This document shows positions 17,278-27,571 of a stretch of 64,000 bases of DNA, one piece after another (position 1 is the stretch's first letter; the number at the start of each line of letters is the position of its first letter). The notes under the pieces are model-generated. The model was not told the origin of the DNA. It did not search any database and saw only the letters and a list, made by a program, of their open reading frames with translations. Position numbers and translations under genes: made by a program. Source of the DNA: Corynebacterium pseudodiphtheriticum DSM 44287 (GTDB taxonomy: Bacteria > Actinomycetota > Actinomycetes > Mycobacteriales > Mycobacteriaceae); contig NZ_JIAH01000012.1 of the NCBI RefSeq assembly GCF_000688415.1, positions 1 through 64,000 of the forward strand. The letters run 5' to 3'.

Positions 17278-18039
17278 ATGTTGAATGCTGTAGGTCAAGC
17301 CCAGCACATTTTGTTGCTCGGCGGAACCAGTGAAATTGGCGTCGGCATCGCCCGCGAGCTGCTGTCGGCCGGCCCGGCCAAGGTCACTCTGGCTGCGCGC
17401 AAGGATTCGCCGCGCGTGGCTGATTCCAAGCGCACCCTGGAAAATGCCGGTGCCAGCGAGGTCAACGTCATTGATTTCGACGCCACCGATTACGATTCCC
17501 ACCCAGCCGTGCTGGACGAAGCCTTTGCTGCCGGCGATGTGGATGTCGCGGTGGTTGCCTTCGGTACGTTGGGTGACCAGGAAGAATTGTGGCAATCCCA
17601 CGAAGCCGCGGTGGCTTCGGCCCAGGTGAATTACACCGGCCCAGTGTCGGTGGGCGTGGCACTCGGCCAGAAAATGCGCCAGCAGGGCCACGGCACCATC
17701 GTCGCGTTGTCGTCGGTGGCGGGTATGCGTGTGCGTCGTTCCAACTTCGTCTACGGTGCCGCCAAGGCAGGCATGGACGGGTTCTACGTCAACTTGGGTG
17801 AAGCCCTGCGCGATTCCGGCGTGAACGTGCTGGTCGTGCGCCCAGGCCAGGTACGCACCAAGATGTCAGCGGAAGCCGGCGAGGCCCCTCTGACCGTCAA
17901 TGTCGACGACGTCGCCAAGGCCACCGTCGAGGCGATCAAAGACGGCAAGGACAATATCTTCGTCCACCCGCTGTTCCGCTACGTCTCGCTGGCGTTCCAG
18001 TTCATCCCACAGGCGATTTTCCGTCGCCTGCCGTTCTAA
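17278..18039 (+). CDS. dprE2: Decaprenylphosphoryl-2-keto-ribose reductase DprE2
   Basis: This 253-residue short-chain dehydrogenase has the cofactor loop LLGGTSEIGVGIA at residue 11, ALSSVAGMRVRRSN with the catalytic Ser, and YGAAKAG (YxxxK). It reduces the keto intermediate from DprE1 to decaprenylphosphoryl arabinose with NADH. AAGGA lies 11 nt before the ATG. It is cotranscribed with dprE1; aftA begins 30 nt downstream. Confidence 0.96.
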   Translation: MLNAVGQAQHILLLGGTSEIGVGIARELLSAGPAKVTLAARKDSPRVADSKRTLENAGASEVNVIDFDATDYDSHPAVLDEAFAAGDVDVAVVAFGTLGDQEELWQSHEAAVASAQVNYTGPVSVGVALGQKMRQQGHGTIVALSSVAGMRVRRSNFVYGAAKAGMDGFYVNLGEALRDSGVNVLVVRPGQVRTKMSAEAGEAPLTVNVDDVAKATVEAIKDGKDNIFVHPLFRYVSLAFQFIPQAIFRRLPF

Positions 18040-18069
18040 GCTTCCTGCCTGCCCGACAAGAAACCCTGA

Positions 18070-19983
18070 ATGAACAAACCAGACCAACTCACCCGGCCCC
18101 AGATTTTCACGGCCCTAGCCTGCACGGGGCTGGGCAGTTTTGTCGTCGCACTCGTCGCCTGGATCATCCTGGATCGAACGAATCTACCGGCTTTTAATAC
18201 CTCCATGGTCACCCGCGCGCTGGCCACCGCATTCGCGGTCGGCTTGCTCGTGCTGGTGGCCGTGTTGTTGTGGCAGTGGCGCAAAACTGACAACCGCGCA
18301 CAGCCCCAATGGCATACCGCGCTAACTTACCTGGTCAGCTACCTCTCGCCTGCCGGGCTGACCATCGCTACGCTGGGTATTCCGCTTTCTGCAACTCGCC
18401 TGTGGCTTGACGGCCTGCAAGTAGACCAGCTGTTCCGCACACAGTTCCTCACCCGAACCGCTACCAACCTTGGCCACCAGGACATGAATTACCTGGATAT
18501 GCCCACTTACTACCCGCTGGGCTGGTTCTGGGGTGGCGGGCGTTTGGCGAACCTGCTGGATATGCCCGGTTGGGAGGTTTATCAGCCGTGGGCGCTAGTG
18601 TCCTTGGCGACGGCCGCCGCGCTGCTCGTTCCCGTGTGGCAAGCCTTAACCGGATCGTTGCCCCTGGCGACGACTTTGGCGCTCGCGAATACTGCGGTGA
18701 CGCTTTCTATGGCGGCAGATGAACCTTATGCTGCCATCGTCGGCATGGGTATAGCTCCGGCGGTAGTGATGGCTGCCCGCGCAGTGCGTGGCTCCTGGTT
18801 GGCTGTCGCTGGTGTGGCGGTCTACCTGGGAGTTTCCGCCACAATGTACACGCTGTTCGTCGGCGTGACTGCGCTGATCACCATTGTGCTAACCATCCAC
18901 TATTTCTGGACCAGCCAACCGGGCCGGCGCAACCTCGGACCGTTTATCCGCCTGGCGGTCATGGGGCTGGGTTCTATGGCTATCGCTGCCATCTCATGGG
19001 GCCCATATCTGTATTTGGTAGCCACGGCAGACTACAAACCGTCGTCAGTCGCTCAGCACTTCCTGCCGTCCGAAGGAACGCAGGTTCCGCTGCCATTTTT
19101 CGAGTTTTCCGCGCTCGGCTTCTTTAGCTTGCTCGGCTTGCTCTACTTGGTGCTGCGCAGCAAGCGCCGTCCGTTGTTAATCGCCACCATCGTGCTCTAC
19201 GGCTGGGTGCTGGCCTCAATGTTGATGACGTTGTTGGGCTCCACGTTGCTGGGCTTCCGCATCGAACTACCGATCGCACTGATCTTGTCAACCGCAGGCT
19301 TTTTCGCCTTCGCCGATGCCGACCGCACCGCGGTGGTGCGCTTTTTCGAGTCTCGGAAGCTCACGTTGTCCGCCCGCCAGCTCTCCGGCGCTTTCACAGT
19401 GCTACTGGTGGCAATCAGCATTGGCTATGCGCAGCAGATTTCCGTAACCAACGAAGATGAAATTGACCACGCATATACCGACACTGACGGCTACGGCGAA
19501 CGCGCCGACCAATTCGCCCCAGGTTCGGCGAAATACTTCCAGAAGATCGTCGCGACGCTCGGTGCTGCAGGCCACTCCCCACAGCAAACGGTTGTGCTGA
19601 CCGACGAAAACCTACTGCTGTCTTATTACCCGTTCTATGGGTTCAATGGTTTCACCTCGCACTATGCCAACCCGATGGGGCAATTCACAGAGCGCAACGA
19701 CACCATCAAGCATTGGGCGGAAGCGTCATTCGAAGAGCTTTCCGACCCCCAGGATTTCGCCGCCGCTCTGGAGGACGAGCAGTGGAAGGGCCCGGATGTT
19801 TTCGTCTTCCGCGGCGATAAAAACGACGAGGAATACAAGACGCACATCGCGGTGGATCTGTACCCGAATAACCCGAATGTGGCCTATCAAGGGGTATTTT
19901 TCAACGCCGAGGTTTTCGCAGACCAAAGTTTGTGGGATGTCGAACAGATCGGGCCTTATGTGGTGATTAATCGCACCAAGTAA
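18070..19983 (+). CDS. aftA: Arabinofuranosyltransferase AftA
   Basis: The 637-residue GT-C membrane enzyme has about eleven N-terminal helices and an extracytoplasmic C-terminal domain (about 460-637). The segment LGHQDMNYLDMPTYYPLGWFWGGGR is typical of AftA. It transfers the first arabinofuranose from decaprenylphosphoryl arabinose onto galactan, priming arabinan growth. It follows dprE2 by 30 nt in the same unit. emb lies 90 nt downstream with its own -10 box. Confidence 0.93.
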   Translation: MNKPDQLTRPQIFTALACTGLGSFVVALVAWIILDRTNLPAFNTSMVTRALATAFAVGLLVLVAVLLWQWRKTDNRAQPQWHTALTYLVSYLSPAGLTIATLGIPLSATRLWLDGLQVDQLFRTQFLTRTATNLGHQDMNYLDMPTYYPLGWFWGGGRLANLLDMPGWEVYQPWALVSLATAAALLVPVWQALTGSLPLATTLALANTAVTLSMAADEPYAAIVGMGIAPAVVMAARAVRGSWLAVAGVAVYLGVSATMYTLFVGVTALITIVLTIHYFWTSQPGRRNLGPFIRLAVMGLGSMAIAAISWGPYLYLVATADYKPSSVAQHFLPSEGTQVPLPFFEFSALGFFSLLGLLYLVLRSKRRPLLIATIVLYGWVLASMLMTLLGSTLLGFRIELPIALILSTAGFFAFADADRTAVVRFFESRKLTLSARQLSGAFTVLLVAISIGYAQQISVTNEDEIDHAYTDTDGYGERADQFAPGSAKYFQKIVATLGAAGHSPQQTVVLTDENLLLSYYPFYGFNGFTSHYANPMGQFTERNDTIKHWAEASFEELSDPQDFAAALEDEQWKGPDVFVFRGDKNDEEYKTHIAVDLYPNNPNVAYQGVFFNAEVFADQSLWDVEQIGPYVVINRTK

Positions 19984-20059
19984 GCACACCCAATAGTGCG
20001 CTGGTCACATGGGCCAGAACAAGGGCCCAGTCAAGACCAATTTTCGGCTGCGGCTGGGC

Positions 20060-20065
20060 TAAACT
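20060..20065 (+). promoter_or_regulatory. -10 box of emb (leaderless GTG start)
   Basis: TAAACT ends 8 nt before the GTG at 20074, and no Shine-Dalgarno sequence is present. Confidence 0.6.
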
Positions 20066-20073
20066 GACACGTT

Positions 20074-23000
20074 GTGTCACCTCAACCTCTCAACCCCCAG
20101 TCAGTCGGAACCGAGGAATCAGCACAGCGAGCAGCCAGTGCCCACAGCGCCTCGAACCCCACCGCAGCCGCACATGCAAAAAAGCTCCAACTCACGGCGA
20201 TCATCACCGGCGTCGTGGGCTTTTTGCTGTTTATTGCCACTCCGCTGCTGCCGGTCACCCAAACGCAATCCTCGTTCGCTTGGCCGCAAAATGACTCACT
20301 GAATTCCGTCAACGCACCACTGATTTCCGTGGCCCCGGAATCTTTCCATGCCACGATTCCGGTTTCTGCGCTGGATCAGCTGCGCGACGAACAAACCCTG
20401 GTGTTAGGCACGGTCCCGGAGGATTCCACTGAGGCCTCCAACCGCGGGTTATTCGTGCGTTCTACCGATGGTGGCTTGGACGTTTTTGCGCTCGACGAGG
20501 TGCTACTGAGCCTGCAGGAATCGCAGGTCGCTGCGCTTGCCGACGACGCACTGATCGATATTGCGGTTACTGCAGACGGTGCTGAGGTAGCCGTCGGCAA
20601 GCATTCCGCGGAGACTGAAGATGATCTGCGCCCGCAGGTCACCGGCATTTACACCGAGATCGAGGACACCCCGGAAAATGTGGCCACGCTGACCGCAGCA
20701 GGCCTGGATGTGGACGTGGAGATCAACTCGCGGTTTACCTCCACCCCAACGCTCGCGAAATCGCTGGCGATGGGGCTGGGTGTGTTCTTCATGGTGCTTT
20801 CGCTGATCGCTTTGGCGCGGATGGATCTGCTGGATGGCCGAAAGGACCTGCGGGTGCTGCCGCCGCATTGGTTTAAGTTGCGGCCGCTGGATGGCCTAGT
20901 GGTGGCGGTGCTGGCGTTCTGGCACGTTTTTGGTGCAAACACCTCGGACGACGGCTATATCCTGACGATGGCGCGGGTGACTGAACACGCCGATTATATG
21001 GCGAATTATTACCGCTGGTATGGCGTGCCGGAATCACCGTTTGGTACCCCGTACTACGATCTTCTGGCGCTTTTTGCTTCGGTATCCACGAACTCGCTGT
21101 GGATGCGCCTGCCTGCGCTGCTGTGTGGTCTGGCGATCTGGTGGGTACTTTCCCGCGAGATTCTGCCGCGCCTGGGCGAGATGGTGAACGAACGACGCGT
21201 GGCACATTGGACCGCCGCGCTAGTGTTTTTGGCCTTCTGGTTGCCTTTCAACAACGGTATCCGCCCGGAGCCATTCGTCGCCCTGGGCGTGGTGCTCACC
21301 TGGGTATCTTTTGAGCGGGCGATTGTGGCTCAGCGTCTGCTGCCTGCGGCGATTGGCACCTTCATCGCAACGGTCACCTTGGCCGCGGGACCGACGGGAC
21401 TGTTTGCGGTCGGTTCGTTCCTGATCGCGCTGCCTTATTTGCTGCGGATTCTGTTCTACCGCCTGCAGTTGTTGGAAGGTGGCAAGCTGACGGCCGCGGC
21501 GATGATCGCACCGTTTTTGGCTGCCGGAACCATGATCATGGTGATGATCTTCAACAACCAAACCATCGCGACGGTCATGGAATCTACCCGCGTGCGCGGC
21601 GAGGTCGGTCCGTCGTTGGAGTGGTTCTTCGAGTTCGTCCGCTACCAGACCTTGTTTGAACAAACCGTGGATGGCTCGTTTACCCGCCGCTTCGGCCCGG
21701 TGGTGATGTTCGCCTGCATCGTCCTGATTCTGTACGCGTTTGTGCGGGACCGGAAGATGGCGAATGGCCCGGCGTTGCGCCTGGTGTTGATCGTGTTCGT
21801 CTCGCTGTTCTTCCTCATGTTCACCCCGACGAAGTGGACCCACCACTTCGGTATCTACGCAGGTATTGCCGCCGCAATCGCAGCACTGGGTGCAGTGGTG
21901 CTTTCGCAGGTAGCGGTGCGCTCCCGGCGCGCTCGTGTGCTGTCGATCGCAGGCGTGTTGTTCCTGCTGGCGTTCACTCTGGCCGGTTGGAATGCCTGGT
22001 GGTATGTGTCGTCGTTTGGTATCCCTTGGTGGGATCGCACGATCCAGTTGCGCGGTGTCGAAGCCACCAACGTTGTGTTGCTGTTGGCTCTGATCGTGTT
22101 GCTAGTCGGCGTCGTTTATTCTTTCCGCTCGCCGAAACCAGAACGCAATACGCGTTGGGCTGGTGTAATGGCGGCACCAATCGCGGTGGTTTCTGCGCTA
22201 GCGGTTGCGCTGTCGATGGCGTCATTCGCGAAAGCTTTTGTGGATCAATACCCGTCGTATTCCATCGGCAAGGGAAATCTGCAGGCGTTGACGGGGGGCC
22301 ATTGCGCGCTTGCCGACGACGCCTTGTTAGAAACCAATACCAATGATTCGTTCTTGCGTCCGGTTAATGGGGAACTCGGCGAATCGCTCGAGGCTGGTGA
22401 CTCGCGCGGTTTCACCCCAAATGGTGTGCCTTCTGAGATCGAGCCGGATGGTGGCGATTCAGCTGCTGTCGGTGTGATCGGTGATGCCGATTCGCCAACC
22501 AGCGCGGGCCAGGGTTCGGAATCGACTGAGGAAACCGAGGACGGTACCCGTGCCGATGCCGGCGTAAACGAATCCACCATCCGTCTGCCATTCAACCTGG
22601 ACTATAACCGGGTGCCAGTGTTGGGTTCGTGGGTGGATAAATCCGAGCCACAGGCAGCCGCAGAGCTGAGCACAGGCTGGTATGAACTGCCGGAACGCCG
22701 CGAGTCGGCCCCGCTGCTGGTCGTCTCTGCCGCTGGTCGCATCGCCCACCACGACATCAACGGCATCGAGCAAGAAGGCGAAGAGCTGTTGCTGGAATAC
22801 GGCACCCGCGGTGCGGATGGCAAGGTCAAAAACACCAAGAAGGTGGAGATGATGGACGTCGGCCAGCGCCCGGACTGGCGCAACCTGCGCTTCCCACTGG
22901 AGGAAATCCCCGAAGACGCCGACGTGGTGCGCTTGGTGGCCGAGGACTATTCGCTGGACCCGGAAGACTGGATCGCGCTGACCCCGCCACGCAACCCGGA

Positions 23001-23409
23001 GTTGGAGCCGGTGAGCCAACGTTTCGACGGCGATACCCCGGCGCTGCTGGACTGGTCGACGGCCTTCCAGTTCCCGTGCCAGCGCCCGTTTGACCACTAC
23101 GCAGGCGTCACAGAGATCCCAGAATTCCGCGTGTTGCCGGATTCTGATGCGCAATCCCAGCTGGGTGGTTTCCAGGACTACTACGGTGGTGGCGCGATGG
23201 CCACGGCAGAAGCCGTGAACTGGTCCTATGAAATCCCCGGATATTTGGATGGCGACTGGAACCGCGACTGGGGTGCGGTGCACAAATACGAGCTGCGACG
23301 CGATTCTGCAGGCAATGCGCCGGATGAAGCTACGATCGACTACAGCGAGCACACCCGCAGCGGTCTGTGGCACAGCTCGGATATGAAAATCCGTAAAGAA
23401 CGGAGTTAA
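20074..23409 (+). CDS. emb: Arabinosyltransferase Emb
   Basis: This 1111-residue GT-C arabinosyltransferase is the single Emb of a corynebacterium and the ethambutol target family. The N-terminal helix (about 45-65) is followed by an extracytoplasmic domain, then a block of about 14 helices from residue 230. GANTSDDGYIL carries the modified DDX catalytic motif near residue 292. The large C-terminal part (about 740-1111) is the carbohydrate-binding region with NLDYNRVPVLGSW. A Glu/Ser/Gly-rich linker at about 765-830 is variable. It elongates arabinan with alpha(1-5) linkages. Three copies of the repeated 10-mer are inside (20536, 20592, 22309). Confidence 0.95.
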   Translation: MSPQPLNPQSVGTEESAQRAASAHSASNPTAAAHAKKLQLTAIITGVVGFLLFIATPLLPVTQTQSSFAWPQNDSLNSVNAPLISVAPESFHATIPVSALDQLRDEQTLVLGTVPEDSTEASNRGLFVRSTDGGLDVFALDEVLLSLQESQVAALADDALIDIAVTADGAEVAVGKHSAETEDDLRPQVTGIYTEIEDTPENVATLTAAGLDVDVEINSRFTSTPTLAKSLAMGLGVFFMVLSLIALARMDLLDGRKDLRVLPPHWFKLRPLDGLVVAVLAFWHVFGANTSDDGYILTMARVTEHADYMANYYRWYGVPESPFGTPYYDLLALFASVSTNSLWMRLPALLCGLAIWWVLSREILPRLGEMVNERRVAHWTAALVFLAFWLPFNNGIRPEPFVALGVVLTWVSFERAIVAQRLLPAAIGTFIATVTLAAGPTGLFAVGSFLIALPYLLRILFYRLQLLEGGKLTAAAMIAPFLAAGTMIMVMIFNNQTIATVMESTRVRGEVGPSLEWFFEFVRYQTLFEQTVDGSFTRRFGPVVMFACIVLILYAFVRDRKMANGPALRLVLIVFVSLFFLMFTPTKWTHHFGIYAGIAAAIAALGAVVLSQVAVRSRRARVLSIAGVLFLLAFTLAGWNAWWYVSSFGIPWWDRTIQLRGVEATNVVLLLALIVLLVGVVYSFRSPKPERNTRWAGVMAAPIAVVSALAVALSMASFAKAFVDQYPSYSIGKGNLQALTGGHCALADDALLETNTNDSFLRPVNGELGESLEAGDSRGFTPNGVPSEIEPDGGDSAAVGVIGDADSPTSAGQGSESTEETEDGTRADAGVNESTIRLPFNLDYNRVPVLGSWVDKSEPQAAAELSTGWYELPERRESAPLLVVSAAGRIAHHDINGIEQEGEELLLEYGTRGADGKVKNTKKVEMMDVGQRPDWRNLRFPLEEIPEDADVVRLVAEDYSLDPEDWIALTPPRNPELEPVSQRFDGDTPALLDWSTAFQFPCQRPFDHYAGVTEIPEFRVLPDSDAQSQLGGFQDYYGGGAMATAEAVNWSYEIPGYLDGDWNRDWGAVHKYELRRDSAGNAPDEATIDYSEHTRSGLWHSSDMKIRKERS

Positions 23410-23412
23410 GCA

Positions 23413-25437
23413 ATGGACGCAGCGGTTTTCGTCGCCAGTCTCATCGCCGTGGTGATCTTGCCCGGGTTGCTGGTTGGCTGGCGGGCTCGCCTGTCAGTGC
23501 CAGTTGCTCTGCTGGCGGCACCGGCGATTACGTTTGGCATCGTCGCTGCTGGTGTACAAATAAGCAACGTGTTTGGGGCTGGCTGGCGCTTGCCGACGGC
23601 CGCGATCACCTTGCTGGTTGCCGTTGTGCTGGCGGAATTGTGGGGGCGTCTGGTGCCCGTACCGGTAGCGTCGACGCTAGCGCCGAAGCGCCGTCGTTGG
23701 GAAGCAAAAGATTGGCTTCCGGTTGCCGGTGTGGGCGCGGGTGCACTGAGCATCGGCGGAATGTACTGGAATTACTTGGCGGATATGCCACATGGCATCA
23801 ACAATGTCTTCCAAGGCTGGGACGCGCACTGGCACGCGAATGTGCTGGCGTTTATCAGTGAGGAAGGTATTGCGGCTCCGGGCGAGATGGGCGCGTTGCA
23901 TCACCAGTTCACTGGCGCCCCGATGTACTACCCCACCGCGTGGCATTCCGTCGTTTCCATTCCTGCGCGCTGGGTGGATCTCACCACGATGGCCGAGTAC
24001 AACCTCGGGTCCGGCATCATGCTGGCTTTGGTGACTCCTTGGGCAGTGGCTGCATTGGCTGGCCTGCTGGGTGGGCGTGCGGTGGCCGGCATCGCTGGAG
24101 CCGGCACCGCGTTTTTCCCGGCACTGCCATGGATCGAGATTCGTGTGGCAGCAATCCCCGCTGCTACCTCAATGATGCTGGGGGTCATGGCGGCGATGTT
24201 GACGATCCATTGCCTGCGCGATCGCCGAGCCATCCCCTTTGCCATCTTCGCGTTGTTTGGTGCACTGAGCAGTCAGCCCCAGGGTTTGTTGGTGGCGGTG
24301 TTCCTGGTGGTGTTCTACTGGCTTTTCCATGCGCTGTTCGCACCGACGCGCTCACGCTTGGGCGATTTCTTAACTTTGGCCGCGGTGGGCCTCGGTGCAG
24401 TGGCTACCGCCATTCCGGCTGCTGTGTTTCTGTTTGGCAACGAGGATGCAGAAGATTTCGGTGATTTCGCCCGTACCTTCGAGGTCCAGGGAATTGACCG
24501 CGCGGAAAGCTGGCGTTTGGCTGCGGGATTGCTCACGAGGCACACGAATGAATTTGGCCCTACTTGGCATTTGCTGATCATCGGTGGCATTGGTGCGCTG
24601 GTTTTGCTGGCTCGCAAAACCGTCTGGCCTATTTTGCTGTGGGCTTTTGGCGTGGCCTTGTCTGCGCACGCCATGAAGTATTTTGAAACCCCGGTGGGAG
24701 ATTTCCTACAAGAGATTGTGAGCCCGTTTTATTCGGATGCCCGGCGCATCAACGTGTGGGTATCCATTCTGGTGGCGGCCACAGCTGCTCTACTGCTGGG
24801 GTGGATCATCCACAAAGTAGCCGCGGCGATGAACAAAGACCGCATCCGTAAACTACCCGTCACAGTCGGGGCCACCAGCGTCGTTATCGCTATCGTGGCG
24901 GGTACTTCCCTAATCACGTTGCAAGAACCGGCCCGGGCACTATCCCAAGATTCGCGCTCTGGCCGCCTGGTGAGCGAGCGCGACCTGCGCGCCTATGATT
25001 GGTTGGCTGAACAGCCGAAAGCCTATGACGGGCACATTTTTGTGAACCCGGATGAAGGAAACGGCTGGATGTATGCCTATAACCGGCTTCCTAGCACCGC
25101 ACGGCATTATTTCTATACCGGTGCCGTAGAACCGGAGCTAACCGCGCTTTTCCATACCCTGGACCAGGCGGGTTCGGGTACTAACGACGGCGAAGAAGTC
25201 GACGCCATCCTCAAACGCATGAACATAAACTATGTGTTCATCAGTCCACCGAATTTTTGGGGTCCAGAAAAGCAACCACCCAATGACGTCTTGCTGAACT
25301 TGCGAGATACCGCGCCTGGACTCACCGAAGTGTACCGCCACCGCGAAGTCACCATCTACGCCGTCGACGAAATGTTTAGTGCCGCAGAATTGGAAAAGAT
25401 CCTGGAGAATAGCCCCTACCCGCCGCAGACACCATAG
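23413..25437 (+). CDS. GT-C-like polytopic membrane protein (DUF6541 type)
   Basis: The 674-residue protein has about twelve helices and a soluble C-terminal domain (about 520-674). It starts 3 nt after the emb stop, so it is cotranslated. GINNVFQGWDAHWHANVLAFI lies in the first extracytoplasmic loop, where GT-C enzymes keep an acidic catalytic residue. It resembles the DUF6541 family common beside actinobacterial envelope genes. An arabinogalactan or lipoglycan glycosyltransferase role is inferred from position and topology only. The Trp/His/Asp motif would be the residue set to test. Confidence 0.75.
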   Translation: MDAAVFVASLIAVVILPGLLVGWRARLSVPVALLAAPAITFGIVAAGVQISNVFGAGWRLPTAAITLLVAVVLAELWGRLVPVPVASTLAPKRRRWEAKDWLPVAGVGAGALSIGGMYWNYLADMPHGINNVFQGWDAHWHANVLAFISEEGIAAPGEMGALHHQFTGAPMYYPTAWHSVVSIPARWVDLTTMAEYNLGSGIMLALVTPWAVAALAGLLGGRAVAGIAGAGTAFFPALPWIEIRVAAIPAATSMMLGVMAAMLTIHCLRDRRAIPFAIFALFGALSSQPQGLLVAVFLVVFYWLFHALFAPTRSRLGDFLTLAAVGLGAVATAIPAAVFLFGNEDAEDFGDFARTFEVQGIDRAESWRLAAGLLTRHTNEFGPTWHLLIIGGIGALVLLARKTVWPILLWAFGVALSAHAMKYFETPVGDFLQEIVSPFYSDARRINVWVSILVAATAALLLGWIIHKVAAAMNKDRIRKLPVTVGATSVVIAIVAGTSLITLQEPARALSQDSRSGRLVSERDLRAYDWLAEQPKAYDGHIFVNPDEGNGWMYAYNRLPSTARHYFYTGAVEPELTALFHTLDQAGSGTNDGEEVDAILKRMNINYVFISPPNFWGPEKQPPNDVLLNLRDTAPGLTEVYRHREVTIYAVDEMFSAAELEKILENSPYPPQTP

Positions 25438-26417
<980 letters not shown>

Positions 26418-26438
26418 AGCTACTAAGCCCGGTCACCG

Positions 26439-26470
26439 CTGGGCCTAATCATTATTAGGCCCAGTTTTCT
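26439..26470 (+). terminator. Terminator of galE1
   Basis: The perfect 11-bp stem CTGGGCCTAAT/ATTAGGCCCAG (26439-26449, 26454-26464) has a 4-nt loop, then TTTTCT. The hairpin contains the stop codon of the convergent DUF2304 gene. Confidence 0.92.
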
Positions 26471-26862
26471 CTGGCACCGGTTGGCTCCGCATTATCCGCA
26501 TCATTCAAATCATCCGCGTCATTCAAATCATCCGGAGCCTGGGCATTGCTCAACGCCACCGCACGCGCCAGCCGGGCAAAGCGTAGTTCTTGTTCGCGGA
26601 AGCGCAGATACGAGCTGACCGTGACAAACACGAAGGCTACGATCAGCGCATAAAGCATCAAATCGGTTCCCCGCTGCACGCCCACCAGTTGCGCCACCCA
26701 CGTCGTCGCGTCGGGGAACAGCACCGCGAAAATAGCAAGGATCAGAAATGTCACGAAGCCGATTTTCACGCCGGCTTTCGCGCGTGCCTTGCGGCGGTTG
26801 CTCAGGAAATACAGCGTCAACGCGGCAACCGCGATGACCAGCAGAATTTGAATCAACAACAT
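26455..26862 (-). CDS. DUF2304 membrane protein (Rv3632-like partner)
   Basis: This 135-residue protein has three hydrophobic helices (about 2-18, 32-48, 67-85) followed by an amphipathic REQELRFARLARAVAL helix and an acidic tail. The tail carries a duplicated DDLNDA from an 18-bp repeat (26501-26536). DUF2304 proteins accompany polyprenol-phosphate sugar synthases; mycobacterial Rv3632 stimulates PpgS. It begins directly at the stop codon of the GT2 gene upstream (TAAATG). Its last codons lie inside the galE1 terminator. Confidence 0.85.
   Translation of the reverse strand: MLLIQILLVIAVAALTLYFLSNRRKARAKAGVKIGFVTFLILAIFAVLFPDATTWVAQLVGVQRGTDLMLYALIVAFVFVTVSSYLRFREQELRFARLARAVALSNAQAPDDLNDADDLNDADNAEPTGARENWA
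26501..26536. repeat. Two-copy 18-bp coding repeat in the DUF2304 gene
   Basis: TCATTCAAATCATCCGCG and TCATTCAAATCATCCGGA are adjacent and encode DDLNDA twice on the minus strand. Confidence 0.9.
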
Positions 26863-27555
26863 TTAATCCAGCCTCTTTCCCAGTAGCCCGTCGGCAAGAA
26901 TATTGACACCATTGAACAGTGACTGGCCCTTCGACATGGAATATTCGGTGTACAGCACGTCGACGGGTTCTTCGCCCACAGCCCAATCGCCGCTGCCCAT
27001 AATGTCCACGAATTCACTGGCGTGGCTCATTCCGTTCATGCGTAGTTGCAGTGCATTGCCGAAGCGATGCCCCATCACGCGCAAGCCATTGTGGGCGTCG
27101 CTTAAGCCCAGGCGTTTTAACTTCGGCGACAGTGCCACCACGATGCGCAACACGATGCGCTTCAGCAGCGGAACCTGGGAAGATTCGCGTTCGTAAGCGC
27201 CAAAACGCGTACCAACGACGATGTCTAGGTCATCTTGGCGCAACCGGGCAATCATATTCTCCACGTCGTGGACCTGGTGTTGCCCGTCGGCGTCGAAGGT
27301 GACAAAAATGCGTGCACCGGGTTGTGCACGCGCGTATTCCACGCCGGTTTGGATCGCCGCCCCCTGCCCCAAGTTCACTGGGTGTTGCACCAGGTGCGCG
27401 CCGCCAGCCAGGATTTGTTCTGGTGAGCCGTCCTTGGAGCCATCATCAACCGCGACGATATTTGGAAAGGTCTTTCGCGCGTTTGCGATTACGTCACGGA
27501 TCACCGTCGCTTCATTGAAGCACGGGATCACCAGCCAGACATCGGAATATTTCAT
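26863..27555 (-). CDS. GT2 polyprenol-phosphate sugar synthase (PpgS/DPM1-like)
   Basis: The 230-residue cytoplasmic GT-A enzyme contains WLVIPCFNEATVI, IVAVDDGSKDGS, VNLGQGAAIQTGV and FVTFDADGQHQ, the DPM1/Ppm-like pattern with the metal-binding DAD. Pairing with DUF2304 and a flippase reproduces mycobacterial Rv3630-Rv3632, where PpgS makes polyprenyl-phosphate-GalNAc for arabinogalactan decoration. The sugar used here is unknown. TATAGT (27569-27564) lies 8 nt before the ATG at 27555, so an internal leaderless promoter is possible. A second ATG-like start (TTG) is at 27558. Confidence 0.85.
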   Translation of the reverse strand: MKYSDVWLVIPCFNEATVIRDVIANARKTFPNIVAVDDGSKDGSPEQILAGGAHLVQHPVNLGQGAAIQTGVEYARAQPGARIFVTFDADGQHQVHDVENMIARLRQDDLDIVVGTRFGAYERESSQVPLLKRIVLRIVVALSPKLKRLGLSDAHNGLRVMGHRFGNALQLRMNGMSHASEFVDIMGSGDWAVGEEPVDVLYTEYSMSKGQSLFNGVNILADGLLGKRLD

Positions 27556-27571
27556 CAAGCGTTACTATATC

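Noticed and set aside
16552-17691. 379-codon minus-strand frame opposite dprE1/dprE2
   Set aside because: It crosses two genes with clear functional motifs and has none of its own.
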